A DNA stretch of 64,000 bases from Candidatus Fusicatenibacter intestinigallinarum (GTDB lineage Bacteria > Bacillota > Clostridia > Lachnospirales > Lachnospiraceae). The stretch is taken from assembly GCA_019119555.1 (NCBI GenBank), contig DWWU01000022.1, positions 47,086-111,085 on the forward strand. Direction: 5' to 3'. Position numbers and translations under genes: made by a program. Of the stretch, positions 8,136 through 16,277 are shown one piece after another (position 1 is the first letter of the stretch; the number at the start of each line of letters is the position of its first letter). A model generated the notes under the pieces. That model made no database searches, was not told where the DNA came from, and saw nothing but the letters and a program-made list of their open reading frames with translations.

Positions 8136-9491
8136 TCAGATCAGTCCCTGCAGAATCAGAACCACCATCAGAATCGGAAGCAGGAACGTAAGATACCAGC
8201 GCATCCAGCCGGGTACTTTGATTCCCGTACCCCGGTTGGCTTCCTTCTGATAATTCTTAAATCCCCATCCATAGCGGGTGGTACAGAACAGAAGGTAAAT
8301 CAGCGACCCAATCGGCAGCAGAAGATTGCTGACGATAAAGTCTTCCAGATCCTGGATCGTGGTTCCAGCTCCTCTCGGCTGGAAATCAGACCATACGTTG
8401 AATCCCAGCGCACATGGAAGCGAAAGAATGATCAGAAGAATCATGTTGATCAGTGAAGCTTTCTTTCTGGAAACATGAAACAGCTCCATGTTGCAGGCCA
8501 GAATATTCTCAAACACCGCGATAATCGTTGAGAACGATGCGAAAAACAGGAACAGGAAGAAGAAAGATCCGAAAATCCTTCCCCCTGCCATAGACGCAAA
8601 AATATTCGGCAGCGTTTTGAAAATCAGAGACGGACCAGAATCCGGATTCACTCCGAACGAGAAGCATGCGGGGAAAATAATCAGTCCGGAGACGATCGCA
8701 ACAAAGGTGTCGAGCACCGCTATGTTGATCGCCTCTCCCATCAGGCTTCTCTCTCCTCCCAGATAGCTTCCGAAAATCAGCATCGCGCCGATTCCCAGAC
8801 TCAGTGTAAAAAACGACTGATTCATCGCGCCGGTGATAATATTAAACAGACCGACTTCCTCTACCTTATGTATATCCGGAACAAGATAGAATTTCAGACC
8901 TTCGGAGGCTCCCGGCATCGTAAAACTGTAGACTGCCAGAACCACCATAATGATCAGCAGCGCGACCATCATCCATTTTGTAATACGCTCCACGCCATTC
9001 TGCAGACCAAAAGAACAGATGGCAAATCCTGCGATCACAACGATCAGCATCGTGACGATCAGAACCGAAGGAGAGCCAAGCATGTTCTCATACATAAAGG
9101 TCACCTGTTCTGTATCCGCGCCGTCAAATCTTCCGGTGAGGAACAGATAAAAATAGTACAGCATCCATCCGGTGACAACGGTATAAAACATCATCAGCCC
9201 GTAATTCCCCAGCATCGCCACATAACCGTGCAGATGCCATTTGCTTCCCGGCTTTTCCAGCTCCTGGTAAGCCCGAACCGTGCTTTTACGGCTCGCCCGT
9301 CCGATTGCAAGCTCCATGGTCAGAATCGGTACACCCATGATTGCCAGAAAAATAAGGTAAAAGACTACGAAGATTCCTCCGCCGTAATTTCCTACCATAT
9401 ACGGAAATTTCCATACATTTCCGATGCCGATGGCGCATCCCGCCGAAATCAGGATAAACCCGAGACGGGATTTGAATTTTTCTCGTTCCAT
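8136..9491 (-). CDS. Sodium:neurotransmitter symporter (SNF) family transporter
   Basis: 451 residues from the ATG at 9491, chosen because GGAGGAG lies 8-13 bases upstream; the longer frame from 9605 would run through the terminator of the upstream gene. The first helix carries the SNF hallmark SRLGFILISAGCAIGIGNVW followed by KFPYMVGNYGGG, which forms the Na+ and substrate site in LeuT-type proteins. About 11-12 membrane helices follow, one fewer than eukaryotic members, as is common in bacteria. It is predicted to import an amino acid with Na+; the substrate cannot be read from sequence. Monocistronic, between hairpins at 9523-9566 and 8042-8128. Confidence 0.92.
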   Translation of the reverse strand: MEREKFKSRLGFILISAGCAIGIGNVWKFPYMVGNYGGGIFVVFYLIFLAIMGVPILTMELAIGRASRKSTVRAYQELEKPGSKWHLHGYVAMLGNYGLMMFYTVVTGWMLYYFYLFLTGRFDGADTEQVTFMYENMLGSPSVLIVTMLIVVIAGFAICSFGLQNGVERITKWMMVALLIIMVVLAVYSFTMPGASEGLKFYLVPDIHKVEEVGLFNIITGAMNQSFFTLSLGIGAMLIFGSYLGGERSLMGEAINIAVLDTFVAIVSGLIIFPACFSFGVNPDSGPSLIFKTLPNIFASMAGGRIFGSFFFLFLFFASFSTIIAVFENILACNMELFHVSRKKASLINMILLIILSLPCALGFNVWSDFQPRGAGTTIQDLEDFIVSNLLLPIGSLIYLLFCTTRYGWGFKNYQKEANRGTGIKVPGWMRWYLTFLLPILMVVLILQGLI

Positions 9492-9522
9492 TTTCTCTTT
9501 CTCCTCCCTGCATACCGCACAC

Positions 9523-9566
9523 AAAAGAGACTGCTGAATTTTCCGGATCCGTTTCACAGCAGTCTC
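9523..9566 (-). terminator. Terminator between glycerate kinase and the SNF gene
   Basis: On the minus strand GAGACTGCTG pairs with CAGCAGTCTC across a 20-base loop and is followed by TTTT. It lies about 90 bp after the glycerate kinase stop and 32 bp before the SNF start. Confidence 0.75.
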
Positions 9567-9646
9567 CTGTGTCTGTAATTTTCTCTTATTATACATGAAA
9601 ACCATGCATTTGCAAAGATAAAAATTGTATTTCCAGCGATGAACAG

Positions 9647-9674
9647 GTTACAGGTCAGCCGGCTGAACGGTTGC
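9647..9674. repeat. 28-bp palindromic repeat, overlapping the end of glxK
   Basis: A copy of the GTTAC-AG(G/T)TCAGC / GCTGAAC-(T/G)GTTRC palindrome. The TGA stop of glycerate kinase (9655-9657) and its last codons R-S-A-G are inside the repeat. Confidence 0.85.
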
Positions 9675-10809
9675 AGCGAACAGCCGCCAGCAGTCTCATC
9701 AGATTTTCCGCTTCCGTCTCCAGATTCTGTTCGCTCTTTTCCCTGCTGACGGAAAAATCCTCCGGCAGCTGATTGATGGAAAAGGCCGCTGTCAGGCCGC
9801 AACGGTACAGATCCGGCAGCGCCTCCCGGTCAATCCCGCCGACTATCGCCACCACCGGAACGCCCAGCTCCCGACCCCGCCGGGAAATGCCCGAGATCAC
9901 CTTTCCCCGCACACTCTGGCTGTCCAGTTTTCCCTCTCCGGTCAGAATCATATCCGCATGTTCCGCCAGCGTATCAAAGCGAACCGTATCCAGTACGATC
10001 TGAATTCCCGGCGCAAGCGTTGCGCCCAGCAAGCCGGCCATTCCTGCTCCCAGTCCGCCGGCAGCTCCGCCGCCCGACAATCCGCAGATATCTCTCACCT
10101 CCCCTGTCTGTTCCAGAAGCCTGGCATAATGGGTCATTCCCTCCTCAAGTTCTCTGACCATCGTCTCGTCTGCTCCCTTCTGGGGACCGAACACATAAGT
10201 GGCGCCTTCCGGGCCGAGCAGTGGGTTTGTGATATCGCACATTGCGAGGAGCTCCGTCTGTTCCAGCAGTTTTTCCCGGCGGCTCGCGTCAATTTTCGCG
10301 ATCCTGTTCAGGGTCCCGCCCGTCGGGACAAACGCCGCTCCTTCCCGGTCATAAAACCGTACGCCCAGCGCCGCGGCCATCCCGCAGCCGCCGTCATTGG
10401 TGCAGGAACCGCCCAGGCCCACGATCACACGGCACGCTCCTTTCTGAACCGCCGCAAGAACCAGTTCCCCGATCCCGTAGGTAGTCGTTGCCCGGGGATC
10501 CATTCTTCCCTCCACCAGCGGAAGCCCTGCGCATGAAGCAGTCTCCACAACTGCCGTCCCGTCGCTTAGGATCCCGTATTCCACGATCATCGATTCCATA
10601 TACGGACCATGCACCTGCGCCTTCTCCTTTCGTCCTCCCAGCGCCTCCAGAAAACAATCGACGCTTCCCTCGCCTCCGTCCGCAACGGGTATCGTGACTA
10701 CTTTGCACTCCGGGAAATGTTTCTTCACCTGCTCCCGCAGGATTTTACAGATCCTTTTTGCACTGATGGTTCCTTTAAACGAATCCGGAATAATAATTAC
10801 CTTTTTCAC
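9655..10809 (-). CDS. glxK: Glycerate kinase
   Basis: 384 residues, typical of the GarK/GlxK (type 1) family that phosphorylates D-glycerate to a phosphoglycerate. Family features: IPDSFKGTISA at the N-terminus, PVADGGEGSVDCFLEALGG, GLGGSCTNDGGCGMAAALGV near residue 130, and MILTGEGKLDSQSVRGKVISG near 290. It is alone between sigE and the SNF gene and ends inside a palindromic repeat, so its last residues (NRSAG) come from repeat DNA. A terminator follows at 9523-9566. Confidence 0.93.
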   Translation of the reverse strand: MKKVIIIPDSFKGTISAKRICKILREQVKKHFPECKVVTIPVADGGEGSVDCFLEALGGRKEKAQVHGPYMESMIVEYGILSDGTAVVETASCAGLPLVEGRMDPRATTTYGIGELVLAAVQKGACRVIVGLGGSCTNDGGCGMAAALGVRFYDREGAAFVPTGGTLNRIAKIDASRREKLLEQTELLAMCDITNPLLGPEGATYVFGPQKGADETMVRELEEGMTHYARLLEQTGEVRDICGLSGGGAAGGLGAGMAGLLGATLAPGIQIVLDTVRFDTLAEHADMILTGEGKLDSQSVRGKVISGISRRGRELGVPVVAIVGGIDREALPDLYRCGLTAAFSINQLPEDFSVSREKSEQNLETEAENLMRLLAAVRCNRSAG

Positions 10810-10966
10810 TGTTTCGTTACTCGTTCCTTTCCTGTACTTTTCCGGCGGTAAACGACACGGATTTAAGATTATTATATCGAATTTTCTCTTCCGATTCTAT
10901 AGTACGAAAACACAATTTTCTTCCTCTTTCTTATTTCCGGATTACATTTTTTTTTGACAGGTTCCG

Positions 10967-11704
10967 TCATTCATACCTTACGATTTCTTTTCTCAGCCGT
11001 TTCATGATTCTCTTTTCCAGTCTGGAAATGTAGGACTGTGATATTCCGAGAAGATCCGCCACTTCTTTCTGGGTTTTCTCACCGCCGTCCGGCGTATTGA
11101 TGCCGAAGCGCAGACGGACGATCGTCTGTTCCCGCTCCGTCAGCTTGCTGATTGCCTTTCCAAGAAGGTTTTTCTCCACCTCCTGTTCAATTCCATGATA
11201 AATCACATCCTCGTCAGTTCCGAGGATATCCGACAGCAGCAGTTCGTTTCCATCCCAGTCCACGTTCAGCGGCTCATCGATGGAGACCTCCATTTTCGTC
11301 TTATTGTTTCTGCGCAGATACATCAGAATCTCATTCTCAATGCACCGGGAGGCATACGTCGCCAGTTTGATCTTTTTCTCAGGGTTGAAGGTATTGATCG
11401 CCTTGATCAGGCCGATCGTCCCGATGGAAATAAGATCCTCCACGCCGACTCCCGTATTGTCAAATTTCTGGGCGATATAGACAACGAGGCGCAGATTATG
11501 TTCGATCAGCATACTTCTCGCTTCCCGATTATCGCTGTCTGAAAGTCCCGCAATCGCTTTTGCCTCTTCCTGTTCCTCCAGAGGCGCCGGCAGTACGTCT
11601 GCGCCGCCAATATAAAACACCTCTCCCGTCTGACGAAATGCCGAAGAAGAGGACTTCCGTAACACGCCAAAGCGGATACCCGCCGGCAATGCAGCCTGCA
11701 TCAT
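10967..11704 (-). CDS. sigE: Sporulation sigma factor SigE (pro-form)
   Basis: 245 residues. From VFYIGG onward it follows SigE closely: [60 protein letters not shown] (region 2), and the region 4 helix-turn-helix [20 protein letters not shown]. About 28 residues precede the VFYIGG point, the length expected of the pro-sequence removed on activation, though its sequence is basic and Ser/Ala-rich rather than strongly hydrophobic. SpoIIGA, the activating protease, is encoded 12 bp upstream, with GGAGG just ahead of the ATG. SigE is the first mother-cell sigma factor of sporulation. Confidence 0.96.
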   Translation of the reverse strand: MMQAALPAGIRFGVLRKSSSSAFRQTGEVFYIGGADVLPAPLEEQEEAKAIAGLSDSDNREARSMLIEHNLRLVVYIAQKFDNTGVGVEDLISIGTIGLIKAINTFNPEKKIKLATYASRCIENEILMYLRRNNKTKMEVSIDEPLNVDWDGNELLLSDILGTDEDVIYHGIEQEVEKNLLGKAISKLTEREQTIVRLRFGINTPDGGEKTQKEVADLLGISQSYISRLEKRIMKRLRKEIVRYE

Positions 11705-11716
11705 ACTTTCTTCCTC

Positions 11717-12580
11717 CTAACTGTCCATTAAATCTGGATGCAATATCATCTGGCAGCCTGTGGGAGCAGCGCTGTCTTTTCCGGTAAGCGCCAAAGCGGG
11801 AGAACTTATACGCTTTTCTGTATTCCCCTGAATCAAAACCATTTCCGGTATCCGGATCACCGGCAGCATGCCGGAGGCACATCCTACACTGCGAAATCTT
11901 ATGTAATGGGGCTGCAGGTTTCCCAGAAGCTCAGGTTCTGTGATCTCCTTTCCCTCCGCAAACGCTGCAAGCCCGCTTTGCACCTCCTCCGGAAACAGTT
12001 CTTTTACAACTTCATATGGTATGACAGACACCGGCTTTCCGGAAGTGGCGTCCCGCAAAGTGTTGCCCGTGTCATACAGTCCTTTTACTTTTATCCTTTT
12101 TTCTCCGGCGCCAAGCCAGACCGTCACCGTCCGCTTCTGTACCTTCCTCTGCCGTTCCTGCACACTGAGAAAAACGGTGACGGCAGCGTAGACCAGAACT
12201 CCGGCCGACAGAGCTGCCGCCATCCCGTTTCTCCCGGCGGCGCGTTCCAGCAGCCGGATTCCTCCGCTCATCAGAAAAGACATCAGCAGAAAGCCAAATA
12301 CTCCAGGGACAAGCTGTTTCCCACCTCTGGTATTACAACCAAACTTTACCATTCCTGTAATTCCCGCGATTCCGATGCAGACCATAAGCCAGGTGGGCAG
12401 ACACTGAAACAGCGCCAGCCATCCGATGAAACCGGCGGCGCCGGCCGCCGCCCAGACCGCGCTCCTTCTGTGCGTGGCAGAGCATTGGAGGAGCCTTCGG
12501 GTGAGTCTCAGGAGAATATAATTCATCAGAAAATTCTCCAGAAACATCAGATCCACATAAACTTCGTAATACAAAAACAC
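11717..12580 (-). CDS. spoIIGA: Sigma-E processing peptidase SpoIIGA
   Basis: 287 residues. The N-terminal half has about five membrane helices (YVDLMFLENFLMNYILLRLT and following). The C-terminal half is an aspartic-protease-like domain with the catalytic motif GLYDTGNTL. SpoIIGA sits in the septal membrane and converts pro-SigE to its active form after a signal from the forespore. It lies directly upstream of sigE, as in Bacillus and Clostridia. The promoter at 12626-12658 has the long spacer known for spoIIG. Confidence 0.95.
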   Translation of the reverse strand: MFLYYEVYVDLMFLENFLMNYILLRLTRRLLQCSATHRRSAVWAAAGAAGFIGWLALFQCLPTWLMVCIGIAGITGMVKFGCNTRGGKQLVPGVFGFLLMSFLMSGGIRLLERAAGRNGMAAALSAGVLVYAAVTVFLSVQERQRKVQKRTVTVWLGAGEKRIKVKGLYDTGNTLRDATSGKPVSVIPYEVVKELFPEEVQSGLAAFAEGKEITEPELLGNLQPHYIRFRSVGCASGMLPVIRIPEMVLIQGNTEKRISSPALALTGKDSAAPTGCQMILHPDLMDS

Positions 12581-12625
12581 ACCCCCGTCAGCCTGTACAG
12601 GTCTTTACCGGAATCGGCAAATACC

Positions 12626-12658
12626 ATTATAGGCGACGTGGGGCGTTAAATTTGTCAA
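12626..12658 (-). promoter_or_regulatory. spoIIG-type promoter with 21-bp spacer
   Basis: On the minus strand a perfect TTGACA (12653-12658) and a perfect TATAAT (12626-12631) are 21 bp apart, 45 bp before the spoIIGA ATG. The Bacillus spoIIG promoter also has an over-long spacer (22 bp) and needs Spo0A bound over the -35 to work. Here the -35 sits in TTTGACA, one base from the 0A box TTCGACA. The match is seen; Spo0A control is inferred. Confidence 0.75.
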
Positions 12659-12674
12659 ACCGACGACGTGATCC

Positions 12675-13454
12675 TTAAAATCTTTTCGACAGGATTCTGT
12701 TGTGAAGAATGGTCTGGATCATCCGGATCTCTTCAATGGGAAACTGACCGGGCGCCGAAGGCTGTCCGACGCTGGCATAAGTGATGCAGGACCCGAAAGT
12801 TTCGCCGCTGAGGCGGGTGACCGCACCGAGCGCGCCCATGGACATGGTGACCACCGGACGTTCGGAGGCTGTGATCATTTCCTGCGTAATGTCCAGGAGT
12901 CTGAGGACGTCGCGGCGGGTTTCCGGCATAACGGCCAGCTTCAGAATATCCGCTCCGGACGCTTCCAGCGCCTGAAATACTTCCCCCATATCTTCCCGGG
13001 ACGGAGTGCCGTGGAAAAAGTGACGGGAGGCGATCACCACACAGCCCTCCTCGTGCAGCTTTTCCGTCAGTCCGGCGGCGTCCAGATGTTCCATCTGCGC
13101 TTCCACATCAATCAGATCTGCAGATCCGCTTGCCGCAGCCGCTAGGCAGATCCGGGCATACTCTTCCGGCGCCGCCGGTTTCTGACCGCCTTCCTGCGCG
13201 CTGCGGAATGTAAACAGAACCGGGAGAGGACCTGCCGCCTTTCTGATTTTCCCCAGGACATCACAGACAGCAGATGGATCCAGGGCCTGCGCAAAGCTAT
13301 CCACCCGCCATTCCAGCAGATCCGGGCGCGCTTCTGCCGCTCTCCGGGCATGTTCCAGGATCTCCTCCTCCCGATTTCCCATGACCGGAACGCAGATTGC
13401 AGGCATTCCTTCTCCAATGGTCAGATTTTTGATTCTTACGGTTTTCTTTCTCAT
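12675..13454 (-). CDS. aroD: Type I 3-dehydroquinate dehydratase
   Basis: 259 residues from the ATG at 13454, which has AGGAG-CAGGAG immediately upstream; the longer frame from 13520 has no such site. It removes water from 3-dehydroquinate in the shikimate pathway using a Schiff-base lysine. The lysine is in DILKLAVMPET and the catalytic histidine in IASRHFFHGTPS; the N-terminal ICVPVMG strand and C-terminal SVGQPSAPGQFPI loop are also typical. It is divergent from aroE, the next enzyme of the pathway. Its end lies 17 bp upstream of the spoIIG promoter -35. Confidence 0.95.
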   Translation of the reverse strand: MRKKTVRIKNLTIGEGMPAICVPVMGNREEEILEHARRAAEARPDLLEWRVDSFAQALDPSAVCDVLGKIRKAAGPLPVLFTFRSAQEGGQKPAAPEEYARICLAAAASGSADLIDVEAQMEHLDAAGLTEKLHEEGCVVIASRHFFHGTPSREDMGEVFQALEASGADILKLAVMPETRRDVLRLLDITQEMITASERPVVTMSMGALGAVTRLSGETFGSCITYASVGQPSAPGQFPIEEIRMIQTILHNRILSKRF

Positions 13455-13588
13455 TCTCCTGCTCCTTCGTTTTTCAGATTTGACTGCTGCGGATCCGTTG
13501 ACTTCTGTCCGCAGTTTCATTCTGCGGAGGGTCCGGATCCCGAACCTTCATGATCTGATTATAACCTCATTCCGGCTGCAAAACAATC

Positions 13589-13616
13589 GCAACAATTCAG
13601 CCAGCCGAACTATTAC
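13589..13616. repeat. 28-bp palindromic repeat, diverged
   Basis: GCAACAATTCAGCC / AGCCGAACTATTAC arrangement in the aroD-aroE intergenic region, 40 bp upstream of the 133-bp copy. Confidence 0.7.
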
Positions 13617-13655
13617 AAACAATCTGCAATTTCAGCAGAACCTGTGATATAATTG

Positions 13656-13788
13656 ATTACAGTTCAGCCAGGTCTGTGCATTCACTGCACAGACCGTATG
13701 AAAACGCAGAGCCTGCGGGCATCCGGCCCATCGCGAAGCGATTTTCAATTGCCGGATGCCATAACAGTTCAGCTGGCTGAACTGTTAC
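13656..13788. repeat. 133-bp three-hairpin repeat element, copy 1
   Basis: Three predicted hairpins lie in line: GTCTGTGC / GCACAGAC, GGCATCCGGC-type / GCCGGATGCC, and the 28-bp GTTCAGC / GCTGAAC palindrome at the right end. A second copy of exactly the same length at 48831-48963 differs at only about 8 positions. The sequence TATAATTGATTACAG occurs at both edges (13648-13662 and 13789-13803), so the copy is bounded by direct repeats. It fills most of the gap between the divergent aroD and aroE genes and must influence the aroE leader or promoter. Confidence 0.85.
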
Positions 13789-13837
13789 TATAATTGATTA
13801 CAGCATATATTTACTTTTCAGAAAAAGGAGTCTAGCA

Positions 13838-14716
13838 ATGATTATACCAGAAATCCCTATCACAGGCACAACAAAACTGACCGCGCTTCTCGGAAGCCCG
13901 GTTTCCCACAGTCTGTCCCCGCTGATGCACAACTGTGCCTTCCGTCATCTGGGGCTCGACTATGCATATCTCTGCTTTGATGTGACAGAAAAGGAACTTC
14001 CCCAGGCAGTAGAAGGGCTGAAAGCCGTCGGCATCCGGGGATTCAACCTGACAATGCCCAACAAAAACAGGATTATGGATCTGGTAGACCATATTTCCCC
14101 TGTCTCGCGCATCTGCCGCTCCATCAATACAGTCGTCAACGACGACGGAGTTCTCACCGGCACCTCCACCGACGGAATCGGTTATATGGAAGCCCTCCAT
14201 GATGCAGGCTACGACGTAACCGGCGAAGAGATCACCATGATGGGAGGCGGCGGCGCCTCCACCGCAATCTGTGCACAGGCAGCCCTGGACGGTATTCGCC
14301 ACATTCATATTTTTGTCCGTCCTTCCAGCCGCTTTTACCAGAGAACTCTGGAGCTGGCAGACACCATCAACCGCACAACTCCCTGCCGCGCCTCTGTTTA
14401 CAATCACGCAGACCTGAACTCCCTGCGCCAGGCTCTGTCCCGCAGCCGTCTGCTGATCAACGGAACCCCTGTGGGCATGGCGCCCGACACCGGACATTCC
14501 ATCATCGAGGACGTCTCCCTGTTCCACGAAAATCTGATCGTCTCCGATCTGATCTACAATCCAAGAAAAACCCGCCTGATGCAGCTCGCGGAATCCGTCG
14601 GCTGCAGCACTTTCAACGGAATGTATATGCTCCTCTATCAGGGTGCAGAGTCCTTCCGCATCTGGACCGGCCGCGACATGCCTGTGGACCTGATCAAAGC
14701 CAATTACTTTACCTGA
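13838..14716 (+). CDS. aroE: Shikimate dehydrogenase
   Basis: 292 residues, with AAAAGGAG upstream of the ATG. It reduces 3-dehydroshikimate to shikimate with NAD(P)H. Substrate-site features: LLGSPVSHSLSPLMHN near the N-terminus, FNLTMPNK (the NxTxPxK loop with its lysine), and STDGIGYMEAL with the conserved aspartate. The nucleotide-binding loop is GGGGASTAICAQ, and the C-terminus has LIYNPRKTRLMQLAE and LLYQGAESFRIWTG. The longer insert and overall form resemble the AroE/YdiB group that may also accept quinate. It is one of few plus-strand genes here, divergent from aroD, and faces ftsZ tail to tail across a shared terminator. Confidence 0.95.
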   Translation: MIIPEIPITGTTKLTALLGSPVSHSLSPLMHNCAFRHLGLDYAYLCFDVTEKELPQAVEGLKAVGIRGFNLTMPNKNRIMDLVDHISPVSRICRSINTVVNDDGVLTGTSTDGIGYMEALHDAGYDVTGEEITMMGGGGASTAICAQAALDGIRHIHIFVRPSSRFYQRTLELADTINRTTPCRASVYNHADLNSLRQALSRSRLLINGTPVGMAPDTGHSIIEDVSLFHENLIVSDLIYNPRKTRLMQLAESVGCSTFNGMYMLLYQGAESFRIWTGRDMPVDLIKANYFT

Positions 14717-14722
14717 CAGAAC

Positions 14723-14778
14723 GTTACGGTTCAGCCAGATCTGTGCATTCCCTGCAGTTCAGCCGGCTGAACGGTTAC
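14723..14778. repeat. 56-bp internal-deletion form of the palindromic element
   Basis: It begins GTTACGGTTCAGCCAGATCT as the 133-bp elements do, runs to the first hairpin (CTGTGCATTCCCTGCAG), then jumps directly to the right-end palindrome GTTCAGCC / GGCTGAACGGTTAC. The middle of the long form is missing. It sits 7 bp after the aroE stop. Confidence 0.8.
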
Positions 14779-14783
14779 GACAG

Positions 14784-14817
14784 AAATCCCCCACAGCCAA
14801 CGCTGCGGGGGATTTTT
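14784..14817. terminator. Bidirectional terminator between aroE and ftsZ
   Basis: AAATCCCCC-A-CAGC pairs with GCTG-C-GGGGGATTTTT across CAAC. A and T runs on the two sides let it serve both convergent genes. Confidence 0.9.
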
Positions 14818-14823
14818 ACGTTC

Positions 14824-16014
14824 TTATTTACGATTTCTTAAAAACTCCGGAATCTGAATATCCTTCTTCGGCACATTGCTGGTCAGCGGTGCCTGCGGCT
14901 GCGGAGCAGCTGCGGAAGCTGTTCCAGCGTTCGGAATATTAAATTTCGGCATCTGAAAGCCGGAGGTACCTGCAGAAGCAGTCTTTTTCTGGTCAGAAGC
15001 CGACGGCTGCGCCCCAGTCTTCTTTCCCTTGTTCTCTCCGACAACGCTTGCCTGTCTTGTGGTCGCATCGTCCAGACCGGTAGCGATTACCGTGATCTTT
15101 GCAGCGTCAGATACGCTGTCATCATACATTGCGCCAAAGATAATATTTGCATTCTCACCGGCAAGATTCTGTACATAGCTTGCGGCGTCGTTTGCATCCA
15201 TAAGAGAAATATCACCGGAAATATTGATAATTACATGGCTTGCACCCTCAATTGTGGTCTCAAGCAGCGGACTTGCAACCGCCTGCTGAACAGCCTCCAG
15301 CGCTTTGTCGTCGCCTCTGGCCTCTCCGATACCGATATGAGCCACACCCTTGTCCGTCATTACTGTCTGTACATCGGCGAAATCCAGATTGATCAGAGCC
15401 GGCAGATTAATCAGGTCTGTGATTCCCTGAACCGCCTGCTGCAGAACTTCATCCGCTTTTCTGAGAGCTTCCGGCATTGTAGTCCGGCGATCCACGATCT
15501 CAAGCAGCTTGTCGTTCGGAATCACGATCAGAGTGTCCACATTGCCTTTCAGCTTTTCGATTCCCATCAGAGCGTTGCTCATACGTGTCTTCGCCTCAAA
15601 CTTGAACGGCTTGGTAACAACGCCTACTGTCAGAATTCCCATCTCTTTCGCAAGGCCTGCAACAACGGGCGCAGCGCCTGTTCCGGTTCCGCCGCCCATA
15701 CCGCAGGTTACAAATACCATATCGGCGCCTTCCATTACCTGCTTCAGCTCTTCCACGCTTTCCTCGGCAGCCTTTTCTCCTACCTCCGGCTTTGCGCCTG
15801 CGCCAAGACCCTTCGTCACCTTTTCTCCAATCTGTAAAATCGTCGGAGCCTTGCACATGGTCAGAGCCTGTTTATCGGTATTAACGCCAACAAACTCAAC
15901 GCCTGCGATCGCTTCCTCAACCATTCTGTTGACGGCGTTATTTCCTGCACCACCTACTCCGATGACGATAATCTTAGCAGATGATTCTGCCTCATTTGTC
16001 ATGATTTCTAACAC
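14824..16014 (-). CDS. ftsZ: Cell division protein FtsZ
   Basis: 396 residues. GTPase features: [15 protein letters not shown] near the N-terminus, the tubulin signature [15 protein letters not shown] near residue 105, and the NLDFADV region with the T7 catalytic loop. A low-complexity Ala/Gln/Pro linker (about 330-385) leads to the conserved C-terminal peptide [12 protein letters not shown] that binds FtsA, SepF or ZapD-type partners. It is the last gene of the division block and has its own promoter at 16140-16168, so it can be expressed apart from the mraZ promoter. Confidence 0.98.
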   Translation of the reverse strand: MLEIMTNEAESSAKIIVIGVGGAGNNAVNRMVEEAIAGVEFVGVNTDKQALTMCKAPTILQIGEKVTKGLGAGAKPEVGEKAAEESVEELKQVMEGADMVFVTCGMGGGTGTGAAPVVAGLAKEMGILTVGVVTKPFKFEAKTRMSNALMGIEKLKGNVDTLIVIPNDKLLEIVDRRTTMPEALRKADEVLQQAVQGITDLINLPALINLDFADVQTVMTDKGVAHIGIGEARGDDKALEAVQQAVASPLLETTIEGASHVIINISGDISLMDANDAASYVQNLAGENANIIFGAMYDDSVSDAAKITVIATGLDDATTRQASVVGENKGKKTGAQPSASDQKKTASAGTSGFQMPKFNIPNAGTASAAAPQPQAPLTSNVPKKDIQIPEFLRNRK

Positions 16015-16139
16015 TTGTGTTTCCTCCTTACTCAGGCTGTTCGCCTCTCTATATTTTCCTTCAGGTCTGTTTCCCTTTTTCGGTAAATCTCAGTGTTTTT
16101 CCATGTAAGATAAGCCTCCGCTGAATCATACATATAGAT

Positions 16140-16168
16140 ATAATATAATTTATTTTGAAATTTATCAA
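16140..16168 (-). promoter_or_regulatory. ftsZ promoter
   Basis: TTGATA (16163-16168) and TATTAT (16140-16145) on the minus strand are 17 bp apart in a very AT-rich stretch, 126 bp before the ftsZ ATG. Confidence 0.65.
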
Positions 16169-16250
16169 CTGTTTTTTTGGGTTTTTTGCAGATTTTTCAA
16201 ATTTCCAGGGGGTTTTTCTGTTTTTATGTCTGCTCCTGAGTACTTCCACT

Positions 16251-16277
16251 GTTACAGTTCAGCTGGCTGAACTGCTG
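16251..16277. repeat. Palindromic repeat overlapping the end of divIB
   Basis: GTTACAGTTCAGC / GCTGAACTGCTG. The TGA stop of divIB (16259-16261) and its final S-S-A-S codons are inside this copy. Confidence 0.85.

Noticed and set aside
9492..9605. N-terminal extension of the SNF transporter to 9605
   Set aside because: It would run through a terminator hairpin and lacks a ribosome site; the ATG at 9491 has GGAGGAG.
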